DNA from: Tyzzerella sp.
GTDB taxonomy: Bacteria; Bacillota; Clostridia; Lachnospirales; Lachnospiraceae
Reading direction: 5' to 3'
DNA length: 64,000 bases
NCBI GenBank assembly: GCA_017410145.1
Contig: JAFQRJ010000020.1
Coordinates: 50,804 to 114,803, forward strand
Below, one piece after another: positions 37,176 to 46,306 of the stretch (its first letter is position 1; each line of letters begins with the position of its first letter). The position numbers and the translations under genes are program-made. Under the pieces are notes generated by a model. That model saw only the letters and a list, made by a program, of their open reading frames with translations. It ran no database searches and had not been told where the DNA came from.

Positions 37176-40100
37176 CTAAAACAAGTTTTTGATTTCCATA
37201 AATAAATCTTTTTGTTCCTCGATTTTATCTTCTCCACCAATAACGCATAATTGGTTACACGCCAACGCTGCAGCAACTATATCTGCCAATGCGCGAATAT
37301 CCTCTTGCTGCGCAGTTAAAATCTGACTTCTTTCTTCACGAATCATTTCCTCTGTAACATGATTCATGTACAGATTCATGGAACGGTCTCCCTTTGCAAC
37401 CGGTGTCATTGGCTGGTCCAGATTACTCATGGTTCCGATAATATATTTTGTCATATCTCGCTCACTTACGGTAAAGTTTCTCACGTAATCAACGACTCCC
37501 TCATAGACCTTGTTTGTTTTTTCCAAATTCGGGTCGCGGTAGGATGAAAAATATGCCTCTCCCAGGCGGTTGAAATTACTCATACAACCATATGCGCCGC
37601 CTTTCACACGCACGTTCTGCCACAAATATTCATACCCCAAAATCACTTTCAAAATCTGGAAGGCACCTGTATACTCGTATCCGGCATCAGCAAAGTTTCC
37701 TACACGTGCTACATACTGTACCTTGGAAGATGTTTTGAATCCCTCATTTTGTTTTTTACAATGAATGACACATGGTGTGTTTTCTACCTTTTCGGTAAAT
37801 AGGTGTCTCTTAATTGATGTAATCTCTTGTTCAAAGCCTTCCAAGCCAGCTCTTTCCGCTGTATAACTCATCATCATATTGTCTGCTCGGAATAATTGCT
37901 TCACCAGTTTTTCAAGTTTTGCAACCAAGACAGACTTTTCATCTTCAAAGTTTTCTTCTATGCGTTTAACTACCGCATAATAGTCTATTCCGCCTGTCAA
38001 TTCCTTGAACTTTGAAATTGGTGAGGAATAGGATAATGCCCTCGCAGCCGCCGTCTGATGTCCTGCTGACTGGAATCTCATTTGAAGTCTTGATATGGTC
38101 ATTGCAAGTATCTCTTTCAAACGTTTTTCATCGCCAAGTTTTGACTTCGTCATGATTTCTTGCATCATGGCAAAGGCAATCGGCATTTTCGAATACAGTG
38201 CTTTTGCCTTCACTTCAAATGTAGCCTTAAATTCCTTTTCTTTTACACGCGTCACATCCGGATACACCTCGATGGAGGTACTAATTCCACCGGTGTGCAT
38301 ATTGATTTCATTAAACAGTTCCCCGTACTCGTAATGATCTGTGTCAATAATACCAAGCACTGCCTGCAAAATTCCTACATATGGAAGTTCTTCTGCTGAA
38401 ACACCAGATAAATCGAATATCAAATCTACGTATCCAATTCCGTTGGTATCAATCTCATGGAAGATGAGGCTCGTTCCATCCATATCTATTTCTTCATTCT
38501 GGATCGGAGCGATTTCACGACTGATATCATTTCGCTGCAAAACAGGAATCTTCTCCATATCCTCCTGTTTTTCTTCTTCCTCTTGATACTCCAAAAGTTG
38601 TTCCGATGCCTTCACAAGCGCTTCTACTTCTTCCTTGCTAAGTCCTTCTTTATAAGCAGCTAATTTTTCTTCTAATTCTTTTTCCATTCTTGCAGTACGC
38701 CCACGCTCCGGTTTTACCACAACCACAGCACCATGCGTATTGTCAAGAATATATTTCTGAATCAAAGCTTCAAAATACCCTGTTGTAATCTGAGACTTTA
38801 AGAAATCATAAGTTTCAATAGCAGACATGTGGATAAATGGCTTCTCATCATCATATAACCAACTGTCAAAAATCTGTAGGTTATACATAAGTCCCTTTGG
38901 ATAGCTTCCAAAATCTGCTTCACGATAACGGAATTCATTGTAATGGATACCTGCTTCTAAAGATTTCTGGTCAATACCATGTTTTACAATGTCTCTCAGT
39001 GTATTTTCAATCACCTTTACAAAAGCCTCTTTTTGCTCTGCATTGGCATTTTTTGCTACGATTGAAAACATTGGCTGGTAGATACAACCTTCATATGCCC
39101 CCATAATATCTTTTCCGATTCCGGCATCCACAAGGGCTTTCTTAAGCGGTGCACCTGGTGCAGAAAGAAGTGCGTAATCAAGCACCTCAAATGCAAGATA
39201 GAGATTTCTGTCAAGTGACGTACCTATTACTTTATTATAAGAAAGGTAGGTGTTATCTTCTTCCAGTTCCCCACTGGTGATAGAGTAAGTTTCTTCAATC
39301 TCTTTTACTGCATCAAATGGCTCTTGAAATTGAATCGTCGAATCAATTTCCTGTGCATCAAAAGCAGACAAATATTCCCGATCCAGCCATTCCAACTTCT
39401 CCGCAAAATTCATGTCACCATAGAGATAAATATAACTGTTGGATGGGTGATAGTATTTCTTATGGAAGGCAGTAAACTGCTCATATGTCAAATTCGGAAT
39501 CTCATCTGGGTCCCCACCCGAATCATTGGCATAACATGTATCCGGAAAAAGACTGTGAAGTACCACTCTGTCAAGCGCATTTTCCGGCGAGGAGTATGCC
39601 CCCTTCATCTCATTGTATACAACCCCATTATAGGTCAATGTGTCATCCTCTGACTCTAAATGATAACTCCAACCTTCCTGCCTGAAAATCTCATTCTTCT
39701 CATGGATATTTGGATAAAAAACAGCATCCATATAAACATGCATCAGATTCTGAAAATCCTTATCATTACAGCTTGCAACCGGATAGACTGTTTTATCCGG
39801 AAATGTCATAGCGTTCAAAAAAGTATTAAGAGAACCTTTTACCAACTCTACAAACGGGTCTTTAATCGGGAAATTCTTAGAACCACAAAGAACTGAATGC
39901 TCCAAAATATGTGGAAGTCCTGTACTATCCTCCGGCGGTGTACGAAATCCCACTGAAAAAACTTTATTATTATCATCATTTTTCATCAAAAGGATTCTGG
40001 CACCACTCTTCTTGTGGCGAAGATAATATCCTTCTGATTTCAAATCCTTTAATTCTTGTTGCTGAACTAATTCATAATTTGGCAATTCATTAAAATTCAT
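37176..40100 (-). CDS. Insulinase-family peptidase of the presequence protease (M16C) type
   Basis: 974 residues, the usual length of PreP-like enzymes: four M16 domains forming a closed chamber that degrades short peptides. The inverted zinc motif HILEH is at 64-68 with the distal Glu in a later Y-N-E-M-K-G-A-Y segment. A long helical hinge (LEEKLAAYKEGLSKEEVEAL) joins the halves, and the second half retains the R/Y residues near VKGGAYGCMSNFN that shape the active site. No signal peptide, so cytoplasmic peptide turnover is likely. It ends 13 bp before era. Confidence 0.92.
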   Translation of the reverse strand: MNFNELPNYELVQQQELKDLKSEGYYLRHKKSGARILLMKNDDNNKVFSVGFRTPPEDSTGLPHILEHSVLCGSKNFPIKDPFVELVKGSLNTFLNAMTFPDKTVYPVASCNDKDFQNLMHVYMDAVFYPNIHEKNEIFRQEGWSYHLESEDDTLTYNGVVYNEMKGAYSSPENALDRVVLHSLFPDTCYANDSGGDPDEIPNLTYEQFTAFHKKYYHPSNSYIYLYGDMNFAEKLEWLDREYLSAFDAQEIDSTIQFQEPFDAVKEIEETYSITSGELEEDNTYLSYNKVIGTSLDRNLYLAFEVLDYALLSAPGAPLKKALVDAGIGKDIMGAYEGCIYQPMFSIVAKNANAEQKEAFVKVIENTLRDIVKHGIDQKSLEAGIHYNEFRYREADFGSYPKGLMYNLQIFDSWLYDDEKPFIHMSAIETYDFLKSQITTGYFEALIQKYILDNTHGAVVVVKPERGRTARMEKELEEKLAAYKEGLSKEEVEALVKASEQLLEYQEEEEKQEDMEKIPVLQRNDISREIAPIQNEEIDMDGTSLIFHEIDTNGIGYVDLIFDLSGVSAEELPYVGILQAVLGIIDTDHYEYGELFNEINMHTGGISTSIEVYPDVTRVKEKEFKATFEVKAKALYSKMPIAFAMMQEIMTKSKLGDEKRLKEILAMTISRLQMRFQSAGHQTAAARALSYSSPISKFKELTGGIDYYAVVKRIEENFEDEKSVLVAKLEKLVKQLFRADNMMMSYTAERAGLEGFEQEITSIKRHLFTEKVENTPCVIHCKKQNEGFKTSSKVQYVARVGNFADAGYEYTGAFQILKVILGYEYLWQNVRVKGGAYGCMSNFNRLGEAYFSSYRDPNLEKTNKVYEGVVDYVRNFTVSERDMTKYIIGTMSNLDQPMTPVAKGDRSMNLYMNHVTEEMIREERSQILTAQQEDIRALADIVAAALACNQLCVIGGEDKIEEQKDLFMEIKNLF

Positions 40101-40230
40101 GTTTCATGCGCTCCTAATTTCATAATCCTATTTAGTATACCATTATTTTCCCCAAGAATAAAGCAAATTAGTCGCTATTTGCCAAAACTAAATGGGCTAC
40201 GTTCCTCGTAGCCCATTCGTAATAATCTCT

Positions 40231-41859
40231 TTACTCTTTGTCTATTCTTTTGCCTAAGACTAGCAATACTGAAAGCATCAATGCAATACCAATTGGCAAT
40301 GAAATCCATGCACTCTTTACAAAACCTGCAACAATGTATGTTACGAAGGATACACCTGCTACTGTAATCGCATATGGCAATTGTGTTGATACGTGATTTA
40401 CGTGATTACACTGAGCACCTGCAGATGCCATAATCGTTGTGTCTGAAATCGGTGAGCAGTGGTCTCCACATACTGCACCGGCCATACATGCTGAGATACC
40501 GATAATCATCAGTTCCGGATTTGATTTGCCAAATACTGCAATTACAATTGGAATCAGGATACTGAATGTTCCCCATGAGGTTCCGGTTGAAAATGCGATA
40601 AAACATCCAATTGCAAATACAATTGCAGGCAAGAAGCTCATCATGCCGTCTGCAAAACCGCTCACTGTGGCATCAACAAACTCTGTTGAACCGAGGCTTT
40701 GTGTCATGGTGTTCAAAGTCCATGCGCAAATCAAAATCATAATGGCCGGAACCATGGCTTTGAATCCTTCCGGTATACACTCCATACAATCCTTGAAATT
40801 TAATACTCGACGAACCAGATACCAAACAATCGTTATAATCAGTGCGGCGCCACTACCAAGTGCAAGCCCCACATCTGCAGAACATCCGGAAAATGCATCA
40901 ACAAACGGAACTCCACGGAAAAATCCTCCGGTATAAATCATTCCAATCACACAGCAAACAATTAAAGAGACAATTGGAAGTACCAAATCACTTACCTTAC
41001 CCTTGTATTCCTTTTCTTCTTCTTTAGCATCTCCATACGGACGATCCGGAGTAGTAAAAATGTCACCTTTTAATGCATTCATTTCATGCACCTTCATTGG
41101 ACCGTATTCTCTCTTTGAAACAACTAAAAATACCATCATTAAAATAGTAAGCAATGCATAAAAGTTATACGGAATTGCTTTAATAAACACTTCAAATCCA
41201 TTGATATCTACTTCTGTAACATTCTCCACGCTATTAGATACAGCCGCAGCCCATGATGAAATCGGTGCAATGATACAAATAGGTGCTGCTGTTGCATCAA
41301 TCAAATATGATAATTTGGCACGAGATATCTTATTCTTATCCGCTATCGGACGCATAACACTACCTACTGTCAAACAATTAAAGTAGTCATCAATAAAAAT
41401 CAAAACACCCAACGCAATTGTTGCCAACTGTGCACCCACTCTTGATTTAACACGTTTACTTGCCCACTCTCCAAATGCTGCCGAACCGCCCGCACGATTC
41501 ATCAAGCATACGATTGCGCCAAGAATAACCAAGAACAGCAGAATACCCATGTTGTAGGAATTTGTCAACACACCCATAATACCATTTTTATATACGTGGC
41601 GAAGTGCTCCTATCGGCGAAAAATCTGCATAGAGAAGCCCTCCTATCGCAATACCCACTATAAGGGAACTGTACACTTCCTTGGTAATAAGAGCTAATGC
41701 AATCGCTACCAAAGGTGGTATCAATGACCAAAATTTACCATATACTGCCGGTACATATTCTGCAGCCTCTTCTGCTGCAAACACTGTCATAGACATCATC
41801 AATACTAAAATAACAATAGCAGATAATGCCTTAATTATGTTTTTCTTTGAAAAACGCAT
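40231..41859 (-). CDS. NhaC-family transporter, probable lysine transporter
   Basis: 542 residues with about twelve membrane segments after an N-terminal signal-like helix (residues 1-29, ending VFAAEEA). Family marks: ALALITKEVYSSLIVGI, FIDDYFNCLTVGSVMRP, DATAAPICIIAPISSWAA, STGTSWGTFSILIPI and GAVCGDHCSPISDTTIMAS. By sequence it is an Na+/H+ antiporter-like NhaC protein, but a lysine riboswitch precedes it, and comparative work has tied riboswitch-controlled NhaC proteins to lysine uptake (LysW). The function is therefore best called lysine transport, inferred from regulation. Confidence 0.85.
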   Translation of the reverse strand: MRFSKKNIIKALSAIVILVLMMSMTVFAAEEAAEYVPAVYGKFWSLIPPLVAIALALITKEVYSSLIVGIAIGGLLYADFSPIGALRHVYKNGIMGVLTNSYNMGILLFLVILGAIVCLMNRAGGSAAFGEWASKRVKSRVGAQLATIALGVLIFIDDYFNCLTVGSVMRPIADKNKISRAKLSYLIDATAAPICIIAPISSWAAAVSNSVENVTEVDINGFEVFIKAIPYNFYALLTILMMVFLVVSKREYGPMKVHEMNALKGDIFTTPDRPYGDAKEEEKEYKGKVSDLVLPIVSLIVCCVIGMIYTGGFFRGVPFVDAFSGCSADVGLALGSGAALIITIVWYLVRRVLNFKDCMECIPEGFKAMVPAIMILICAWTLNTMTQSLGSTEFVDATVSGFADGMMSFLPAIVFAIGCFIAFSTGTSWGTFSILIPIVIAVFGKSNPELMIIGISACMAGAVCGDHCSPISDTTIMASAGAQCNHVNHVSTQLPYAITVAGVSFVTYIVAGFVKSAWISLPIGIALMLSVLLVLGKRIDKE

Positions 41860-41940
41860 AATTTTTTCCTCCTCTTTTCTTTTGTTTTCCTCTCATCTTA
41901 TTCTCAAACAACCACATAGCACAAATGTATATAATAATTA

Positions 41941-42166
41941 AAAAGCCATAGGCACACTGCATGGTATGTCTATGGCTATTTTGTAATCATTTATTATCCA
42001 TCTACGATAGCACTCCACACATATGTGACAGTGTATTACATCTTCTGCAATACCCCAGAATCACTTCCCCGGACATAAAAGTGAATCTTCGGCAACTTCC
42101 CCTTTCGCATATAACAGTTATCCGCCTTGGTTATATGTTACTGATGAAACCTGCACCTCTATCAGT
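41941..42166 (-). ncRNA. Lysine riboswitch (L-box) with terminator
   Basis: On the minus strand the aptamer (about 42166 to 42003) shows the L-box core in order: GATAGAGGTGC, AAGGGGAAGTTGCCGAAG, a TCTGGGGT loop segment, ACTGTCACA, then GGAGTGCTATC, whose CTATC closes helix P1 with GATAG. Downstream, AATAGCCATAGACATACC pairs with the GGTATG...CCTATGGCT arm and ends in a T-run (41941-41984), so bound lysine should stop transcription before the NhaC gene. Confidence 0.93.
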
Positions 42167-42181
42167 CATTCAATTATTTAA

Positions 42182-42210
42182 AATATACTATCAGTTATCT
42201 CCCTTGTCAA
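42182..42210 (-). promoter_or_regulatory. Promoter of the lysine riboswitch transcript
   Basis: TTGACA (42205-42210), 17 nt, TATATT (42182-42187), placing the start about 10 nt before the aptamer. Confidence 0.8.
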
Positions 42211-42230
42211 CGGATTTTTACTGCATAAGT

Positions 42231-42349
42231 TTAGGTTTATGATTTTTACAATGAAGTTTGCTCTGCGGCTATAATCCGCTGTCACCTATTTTCCTCTAAA
42301 GAGGCTCTGAATAGTTTTCCTTCCGCACTATTCGCATATACAAACCTAA
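42231..42349 (-). other. Unassigned structured element, candidate non-coding RNA
   Basis: Arms TTAGGTTT/AAACCTAA (42342-42349 and 42231-42238) enclose about 100 nt that hold three further helices read on the minus strand: GAATAGT/ACTATTC around a GCGGAAGGAAA loop, CCTCT/AGAGG, and GCGG/CCGC around ATTATAG. It lies upstream of the lysine riboswitch promoter, so it is not part of that leader. No coding frame with an SD was seen. I could not match it to a riboswitch, SRP RNA, ribozyme or T-box that I know. Confidence 0.5.
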
Positions 42350-42354
42350 CGGTT

Positions 42355-42518
42355 ATTGGTATGTATTTGAAAAAATCCATTAAAATCTAACCCAATTCAA
42401 GCCATTTTTCTTGTTTTTCATGAAATTTTGTTCGTATATGAAATAATTTGCCTGTTTCTAACTCAAAAAGGGGCTCTTTGAGTTAGTTTTTACGTAATTA
42501 TTTTGCATACGAACAATT
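42355..42518 (+). repeat. Dispersed hairpin repeat, copy B
   Basis: The second copy of the element at 29238-29400. The outer arms TTGTTCGTATATGAAATAATT and AATTATTTTGCATACGAACAA-like sequence (about 42429-42449 and 42498-42517) pair almost perfectly. The inner stem CTAACTCAAA/TTTGAGTTAG (42458-42467, 42477-42486) differs from copy A by a compensatory G-C to A-T change. Confidence 0.8.
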
Positions 42519-42545
42519 GCACCTCTAAAACTTGAAACCAAAGCC

Positions 42546-42585
42546 ATCTGGGAACTCACCTGCATAGCAGGTGGTTTATTTTATC
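42546..42585. repeat. Short hairpin, possible mobile-element end relic
   Basis: ACCTGC-ATA-GCAGGT (42558-42572) within CTCACC...GGTGGTTTATTTT. Hairpins of this look occur at ends of IS200-like elements, but no transposase or second end was found; it could equally be a weak terminator. Confidence 0.3.
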
Positions 42586-42596
42586 CGTCGATACAA

Positions 42597-42631
42597 GAAA
42601 AAGTGCCTAGAATTCAACATTCTAAGCACTT
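42597..42631 (-). terminator. Terminator of tRNA-Gly
   Basis: AAGTGCTTAGAA pairs with TTCTAGGCACTT on the minus strand followed by T residues; closely similar to the tRNA-Leu terminator. Confidence 0.88.
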
Positions 42632-42642
42632 GCAATAAAAAA

Positions 42643-42714
42643 AGCACGAGACGGGATTCGAACCCGCGACCCTCGCCTTGGCAAGGCGATACTCCACCAC
42701 TGAGCCACTCGTGC
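42643..42714 (-). tRNA. tRNA-Gly (anticodon GCC)
   Basis: A 72-nt cloverleaf: GCACGAG acceptor strand, anticodon loop TTGCCAA (GCC), T-arm GCGGGTTCGAATCCCGT, discriminator U. CCA is not encoded. Confidence 0.97.
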
Positions 42715-42745
42715 ATATTGTCGATTTCTCAACCGAACAATATGT

Positions 42746-42774
42746 ATTATACCCATGGGTATATGATTTGTCAA
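42746..42774 (-). promoter_or_regulatory. Consensus promoter of tRNA-Gly
   Basis: Perfect TTGACA (42769-42774), 17 nt, TATAAT (42746-42751), 32 nt before the mature tRNA end and just after the SIS gene stop. Confidence 0.88.
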
Positions 42775-42782
42775 CAACTTTT

Positions 42783-43364
42783 TTAAAAAAATTTCTTTTC
42801 CACTTCTGCGCACAAATGATGATATACCGGAAGGTGATACTCTTGCACTTGATACGTCTCTGTAGCCGGTACTCGAATGGTCACATCAGACAATTCTGAA
42901 AGACGGCTTTCCTTCTCACCAGTCATAGAAATGGTGCTGACTCCCATACACTTTGCCAGTTCAATAGCATTGACAACGTTCTTCGAATTTCCGGAAGTTG
43001 ACAGGCCGATTACCAAGTCTTCCTTCTTGGCATAACCATACACCAACTGTGCATACATCATTTCCGGGTCTACGTCATTGATAAAAGCGGACAATATTGC
43101 ACACTGACTTGGCAGGGAAATGGCCGGCAAAGATCCTTGCAAACCTTTTCGCAAATGTTCCGGAATGCGTTCGTCACTAACCGGTCTCTTTAACATGAAA
43201 CCTTTTAATAATTCCCCTACAATATGCTCACTGTCTGAAGCACTTCCACCATTGCCACAGATTAAAATTTTTCCGCCTTTTTGGTAGGTTTCAATCATTA
43301 TATTCAATGCTTTTTCAATATCTTCCTTACATACTTCTAAGGCCGGGTATCTTTCATATAACAT
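42783..43364 (-). CDS. SIS-domain sugar isomerase (GmhA-like)
   Basis: 193 residues. GGKILICGNGGSASDSEHIV is the phosphosugar-binding loop with the metal-site Glu/His, LSTSGNSKNVVNAI is the second SIS loop, and VQEYHLPVYHHLCAEVE carries the C-terminal His/Glu, as in sedoheptulose-7-phosphate isomerase GmhA. The chosen ATG at 43364 follows GGGAGGG and lies 1 bp past the ROK-kinase stop; the longer frame from 43412 would overlap that gene. Together they suggest handling of a phosphorylated sugar, not necessarily heptose, since no heptose kinase is nearby. Confidence 0.85.
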   Translation of the reverse strand: MLYERYPALEVCKEDIEKALNIMIETYQKGGKILICGNGGSASDSEHIVGELLKGFMLKRPVSDERIPEHLRKGLQGSLPAISLPSQCAILSAFINDVDPEMMYAQLVYGYAKKEDLVIGLSTSGNSKNVVNAIELAKCMGVSTISMTGEKESRLSELSDVTIRVPATETYQVQEYHLPVYHHLCAEVEKKFF

Positions 43365-43365
43365 A

Positions 43366-44313
43366 CTATTTCCCTCCCATAGCAGCCACTGCAAGTGCTG
43401 CGTAATCTCCAATATTTTCTTTTAAAAGTGCCGGCACAACCTGACAAACTCTGCTTGCCGCTTCCAGGCATTCTGCACCGATGACTTTATCCATCGATTC
43501 GCGAAGCAAATGCTCACTTCTCTGGAAAATACTTCCCAAAACGATACGTTCCGGATTCAAAATGTCAATCAAAATGGATAAACCATACCCAAGTTTTTCT
43601 CCGCATACTTCAAATACTTTCTTGGCATCCTCAAATCCTTCATTGGCACATTCTGCAATACTCTTTGCCGTAATGTCATCTAAATGCTTCAAATCAGAAC
43701 AGTAGGAAACCGGTTTTCCCATTTGCAGACTTTCTCTTGCCATCATTTGTCCAAGTTGTGCAATTCCGCCACCGGAACAAAAGCCCTCAAAAGAACCTGC
43801 TTTGCCAAATCCAACCGGACCAAATGCAGAAAGTCTCATATGACCACATTCACCGGCCATGTCAGATGTTCCTGCATATAGCTTGCCGTCCAGAATTAAA
43901 CCTGCTCCAAGTCCTGTACCAAAGGTAAGGAAAATCATATTTTCACAACCTTTTCCGGCACCGTATTTCCACTCTGCCACTGCACACGCATTTGCATCAT
44001 TTTGCAAATATGCTTTGCATCCATATTTATTTTCCAGATATTCCACAATCTTAATATCATCCCAACCAGGAAGGTTCGGCGGAGACTGGATAATGCCTCT
44101 TTTTGAATCCAATGGTCCCCCACAGCTGATACCGATACAATCTATTTGGTCTGTCATTTCCTCTGCCAAAGCACACATCCTATCAATCATTTCATATGCA
44201 GAAATGCTATGGTCTGTCGGAATACTCTTTTTATTGAGAATCTGCAAATCTCCATCTTTTTCTTGTCCTATACATACGGCACATTTTGTACCGCCTATAT
44301 CAAATCCTATCAT
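43366..44313 (-). CDS. ROK-family sugar kinase
   Basis: 315 residues. DIGGTKCAVCIG is the ATP-phosphate loop, CGGPLDSKRGIIQSPPNLPGW and LQNDANACAVAEW hold the sugar site with the catalytic Asp, and FGTGLGAGLILDG and GECGHMRL follow. The CxCGxxGCxE zinc knuckle of most ROK kinases is replaced by GFGKAGSFEGFCSGGG, so zinc may not be bound. Probably phosphorylates glucose, an N-acetylhexosamine or a similar sugar, with the next-door SIS protein using the product. Gap to lgt is 2 bp. Confidence 0.87.
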   Translation of the reverse strand: MIGFDIGGTKCAVCIGQEKDGDLQILNKKSIPTDHSISAYEMIDRMCALAEEMTDQIDCIGISCGGPLDSKRGIIQSPPNLPGWDDIKIVEYLENKYGCKAYLQNDANACAVAEWKYGAGKGCENMIFLTFGTGLGAGLILDGKLYAGTSDMAGECGHMRLSAFGPVGFGKAGSFEGFCSGGGIAQLGQMMARESLQMGKPVSYCSDLKHLDDITAKSIAECANEGFEDAKKVFEVCGEKLGYGLSILIDILNPERIVLGSIFQRSEHLLRESMDKVIGAECLEAASRVCQVVPALLKENIGDYAALAVAAMGGK

Positions 44314-44315
44314 AT

Positions 44316-45188
44316 TTATTTCTCCTGAATTTCTTCTACTTTTTTCTTCTTTAACAGAAAGATATTTAATGCAACTGAACCAATCGCCATTGCCAATGCC
44401 AATGCTTGGGACACGCGAAGCCCTGTTCCGAAAAGCATGAGCGAGTCTGTCCGTAATCCCTCAATCCAGAATCTTCCGATTCCGTATCCAAACAGGTAGA
44501 TCAAGAATACTTGCCCATCAAACTGTTTGCGTTTCGTCCACCATAACATAATTGCCAATATACAGACATTCCAAAGTGATTCATATAGGAATGTAGGATG
44601 CACCTGTACATAACGCACGCCCTCTATGATTTCAACATGTTCCATCATTTTATCTGTAATGTCAGAATAACGGACTGCATCTACAGGAAGCTGCATTGCA
44701 AATAAACTATCTGTATAATCACCAAATGCTTCGCGATTAAAGAAATTTCCCCAACGTCCGATAATCTGTCCCAGAATCAACCCTGCTCCTGCCGTATCAG
44801 TCAGTAACCCAAAGGAGACTTTCTTCTTTTTCGCAAATACAAATACTGTGATAATTGCCGTGATTACCCCGCCATAGATGGCAAGGCCACCTTGTCTAAT
44901 ATTAAAAATACTCAGCAAATCATCCTTGTAGGAATCCCATGAAAAAATAACATAATAAATTCGCGCACCAATCACAGATAATACCACTGCCCAAAGTGCC
45001 AAATCATAGTAGGTATCCGGGTCCTGTCCGGTTTTCTTTGCCAAGAATGCTGCAATGGCAATTCCGGCAAGAACACCAAGCCCAATAATGATTCCGTAAT
45101 AAGCAATCTCAAACCCAAATACGGAAATTGTCTGACCAACATTTTTTAAATGAATACCTAGGTTAGGAAAGTTAATATTTGTTGTCAT
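44316..45188 (-). CDS. lgt: Prolipoprotein diacylglyceryl transferase Lgt
   Basis: 290 residues with about seven membrane segments. It transfers diacylglycerol to the lipobox cysteine of prelipoproteins. The signature IIGRWGNFFNREAFG is present with the essential Arg and Asn, plus an early FGIEIAYYGIIIG-like opening and HPTFLYESLWN. It would process the phosphoesterase lipoprotein encoded near 7 kb. Confidence 0.95.
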   Translation of the reverse strand: MTTNINFPNLGIHLKNVGQTISVFGFEIAYYGIIIGLGVLAGIAIAAFLAKKTGQDPDTYYDLALWAVVLSVIGARIYYVIFSWDSYKDDLLSIFNIRQGGLAIYGGVITAIITVFVFAKKKKVSFGLLTDTAGAGLILGQIIGRWGNFFNREAFGDYTDSLFAMQLPVDAVRYSDITDKMMEHVEIIEGVRYVQVHPTFLYESLWNVCILAIMLWWTKRKQFDGQVFLIYLFGYGIGRFWIEGLRTDSLMLFGTGLRVSQALALAMAIGSVALNIFLLKKKKVEEIQEK

Positions 45189-45206
45189 AATTCACTCCCT
45201 TTCCAA

Positions 45207-46304
45207 TTACACATTGAATCTAAACAGGATAATATCTCCATCCTGCACCACATATTCTTTTCCTTCCAAACGCACAAGGCCTTTTTCTTTTGCCGCTGTA
45301 TAAGTACCACAAGCCATCAAATCATCATAACTTACGATCTCTGCACGGATAAATCCACGCTCAAAGTCAGAGTGAATTTTACCTGCTGCCTGTGGTGCTT
45401 TTGTACCCTTTTTGATGGTCCATGCACGAACTTCCGGCTCTCCTGCAGTCAGATAGCTGATGAGCCCAAGCAGGCTGTAGCTTGCTTTAATTAATTTCTC
45501 AAGACCGGATTCGCTCAGTCCCAAGTCCTCTAAGAACATCTTCTTTTCATCGTCTTCTAACTCTGCAATTTCCTGCTCAATCTGTGCACAAACTACAAAT
45601 ACTTCGCAGTTTTCTTTTTCTGCATATTCCCGGACTGCCTGCACACCTTCGTTACTTCCCCCATCATCCATAAGGTCATCTTCGGCAACATTTGCAGCAA
45701 AGATAACCGGCTTATAAGTAAGAAGATTGTAGCTTTCCAGTAGGCTAAGCTCATCTTCATCGTTCACTTCAAAGCTTCTTGCCATGTTGTCATTTTCCAG
45801 ATGTTCTTTTACGCGCTCTAATAATTCCAACTCTTTTGCCACTGCTTTGTCATTGCGAGCCACTTTCACTGCTTTTGCAATACGTCTTTCCAAGATTTCT
45901 ATATCAGAGAAAATCAATTCCAAATTAATGGTCTCAATATCACGAAGTGGTGCAATGCTTCCATCCACGTGCACGATATTACTGTCTTCAAAGCAACGAA
46001 CCACATGTACAATTGCATCAACCTCACGAATGTTGGCAAGAAACTGATTCCCAAGACCTTCCCCTTTAGAAGCTCCTTTTACAAGTCCTGCGATATCAAC
46101 GAATTCAATTGCCGCCGGCACAATTTTCTTTGTATTGTACATATCTCCCAGTACATTTAACCTTTCATCCGGTACAGTTACAACACCTACGTTCGGGTCA
46201 ATGGTACAGAACGGGTAGTTCGCTGACTCTGCTCCTGCCTTTGTCAATGAGTTAAATAATGTACTCTTTCCTACATTTGGTAATCCTACGATTCCTAATT
46301 TCAT
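45207..46304 (-). CDS. ychF: YchF/Obg-like ATPase
   Basis: 365 residues. GLPNVGKSTLFN (P-loop), FVDIAGLVKGASKGEGLGNQFL (switch region), and a C-terminal TGS domain ending GDIILFRFNV identify this ribosome-associated ATPase, which prefers ATP over GTP because its G4 motif is replaced. 18 bp from lgt, 2 bp from thiN. Confidence 0.96.
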   Translation of the reverse strand: MKLGIVGLPNVGKSTLFNSLTKAGAESANYPFCTIDPNVGVVTVPDERLNVLGDMYNTKKIVPAAIEFVDIAGLVKGASKGEGLGNQFLANIREVDAIVHVVRCFEDSNIVHVDGSIAPLRDIETINLELIFSDIEILERRIAKAVKVARNDKAVAKELELLERVKEHLENDNMARSFEVNDEDELSLLESYNLLTYKPVIFAANVAEDDLMDDGGSNEGVQAVREYAEKENCEVFVVCAQIEQEIAELEDDEKKMFLEDLGLSESGLEKLIKASYSLLGLISYLTAGEPEVRAWTIKKGTKAPQAAGKIHSDFERGFIRAEIVSYDDLMACGTYTAAKEKGLVRLEGKEYVVQDGDIILFRFNV

Positions 46305-46306
46305 AT

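Noticed and set aside
42231-42349. Signal-recognition-particle RNA because of the GGAAGGA loop
   Set aside because: The conserved domain IV sequence around the GGAA tetraloop (AGGTCCGGAAGGAAGCAG type) is not there; the loop is closed by GAATAGT/ACTATTC.
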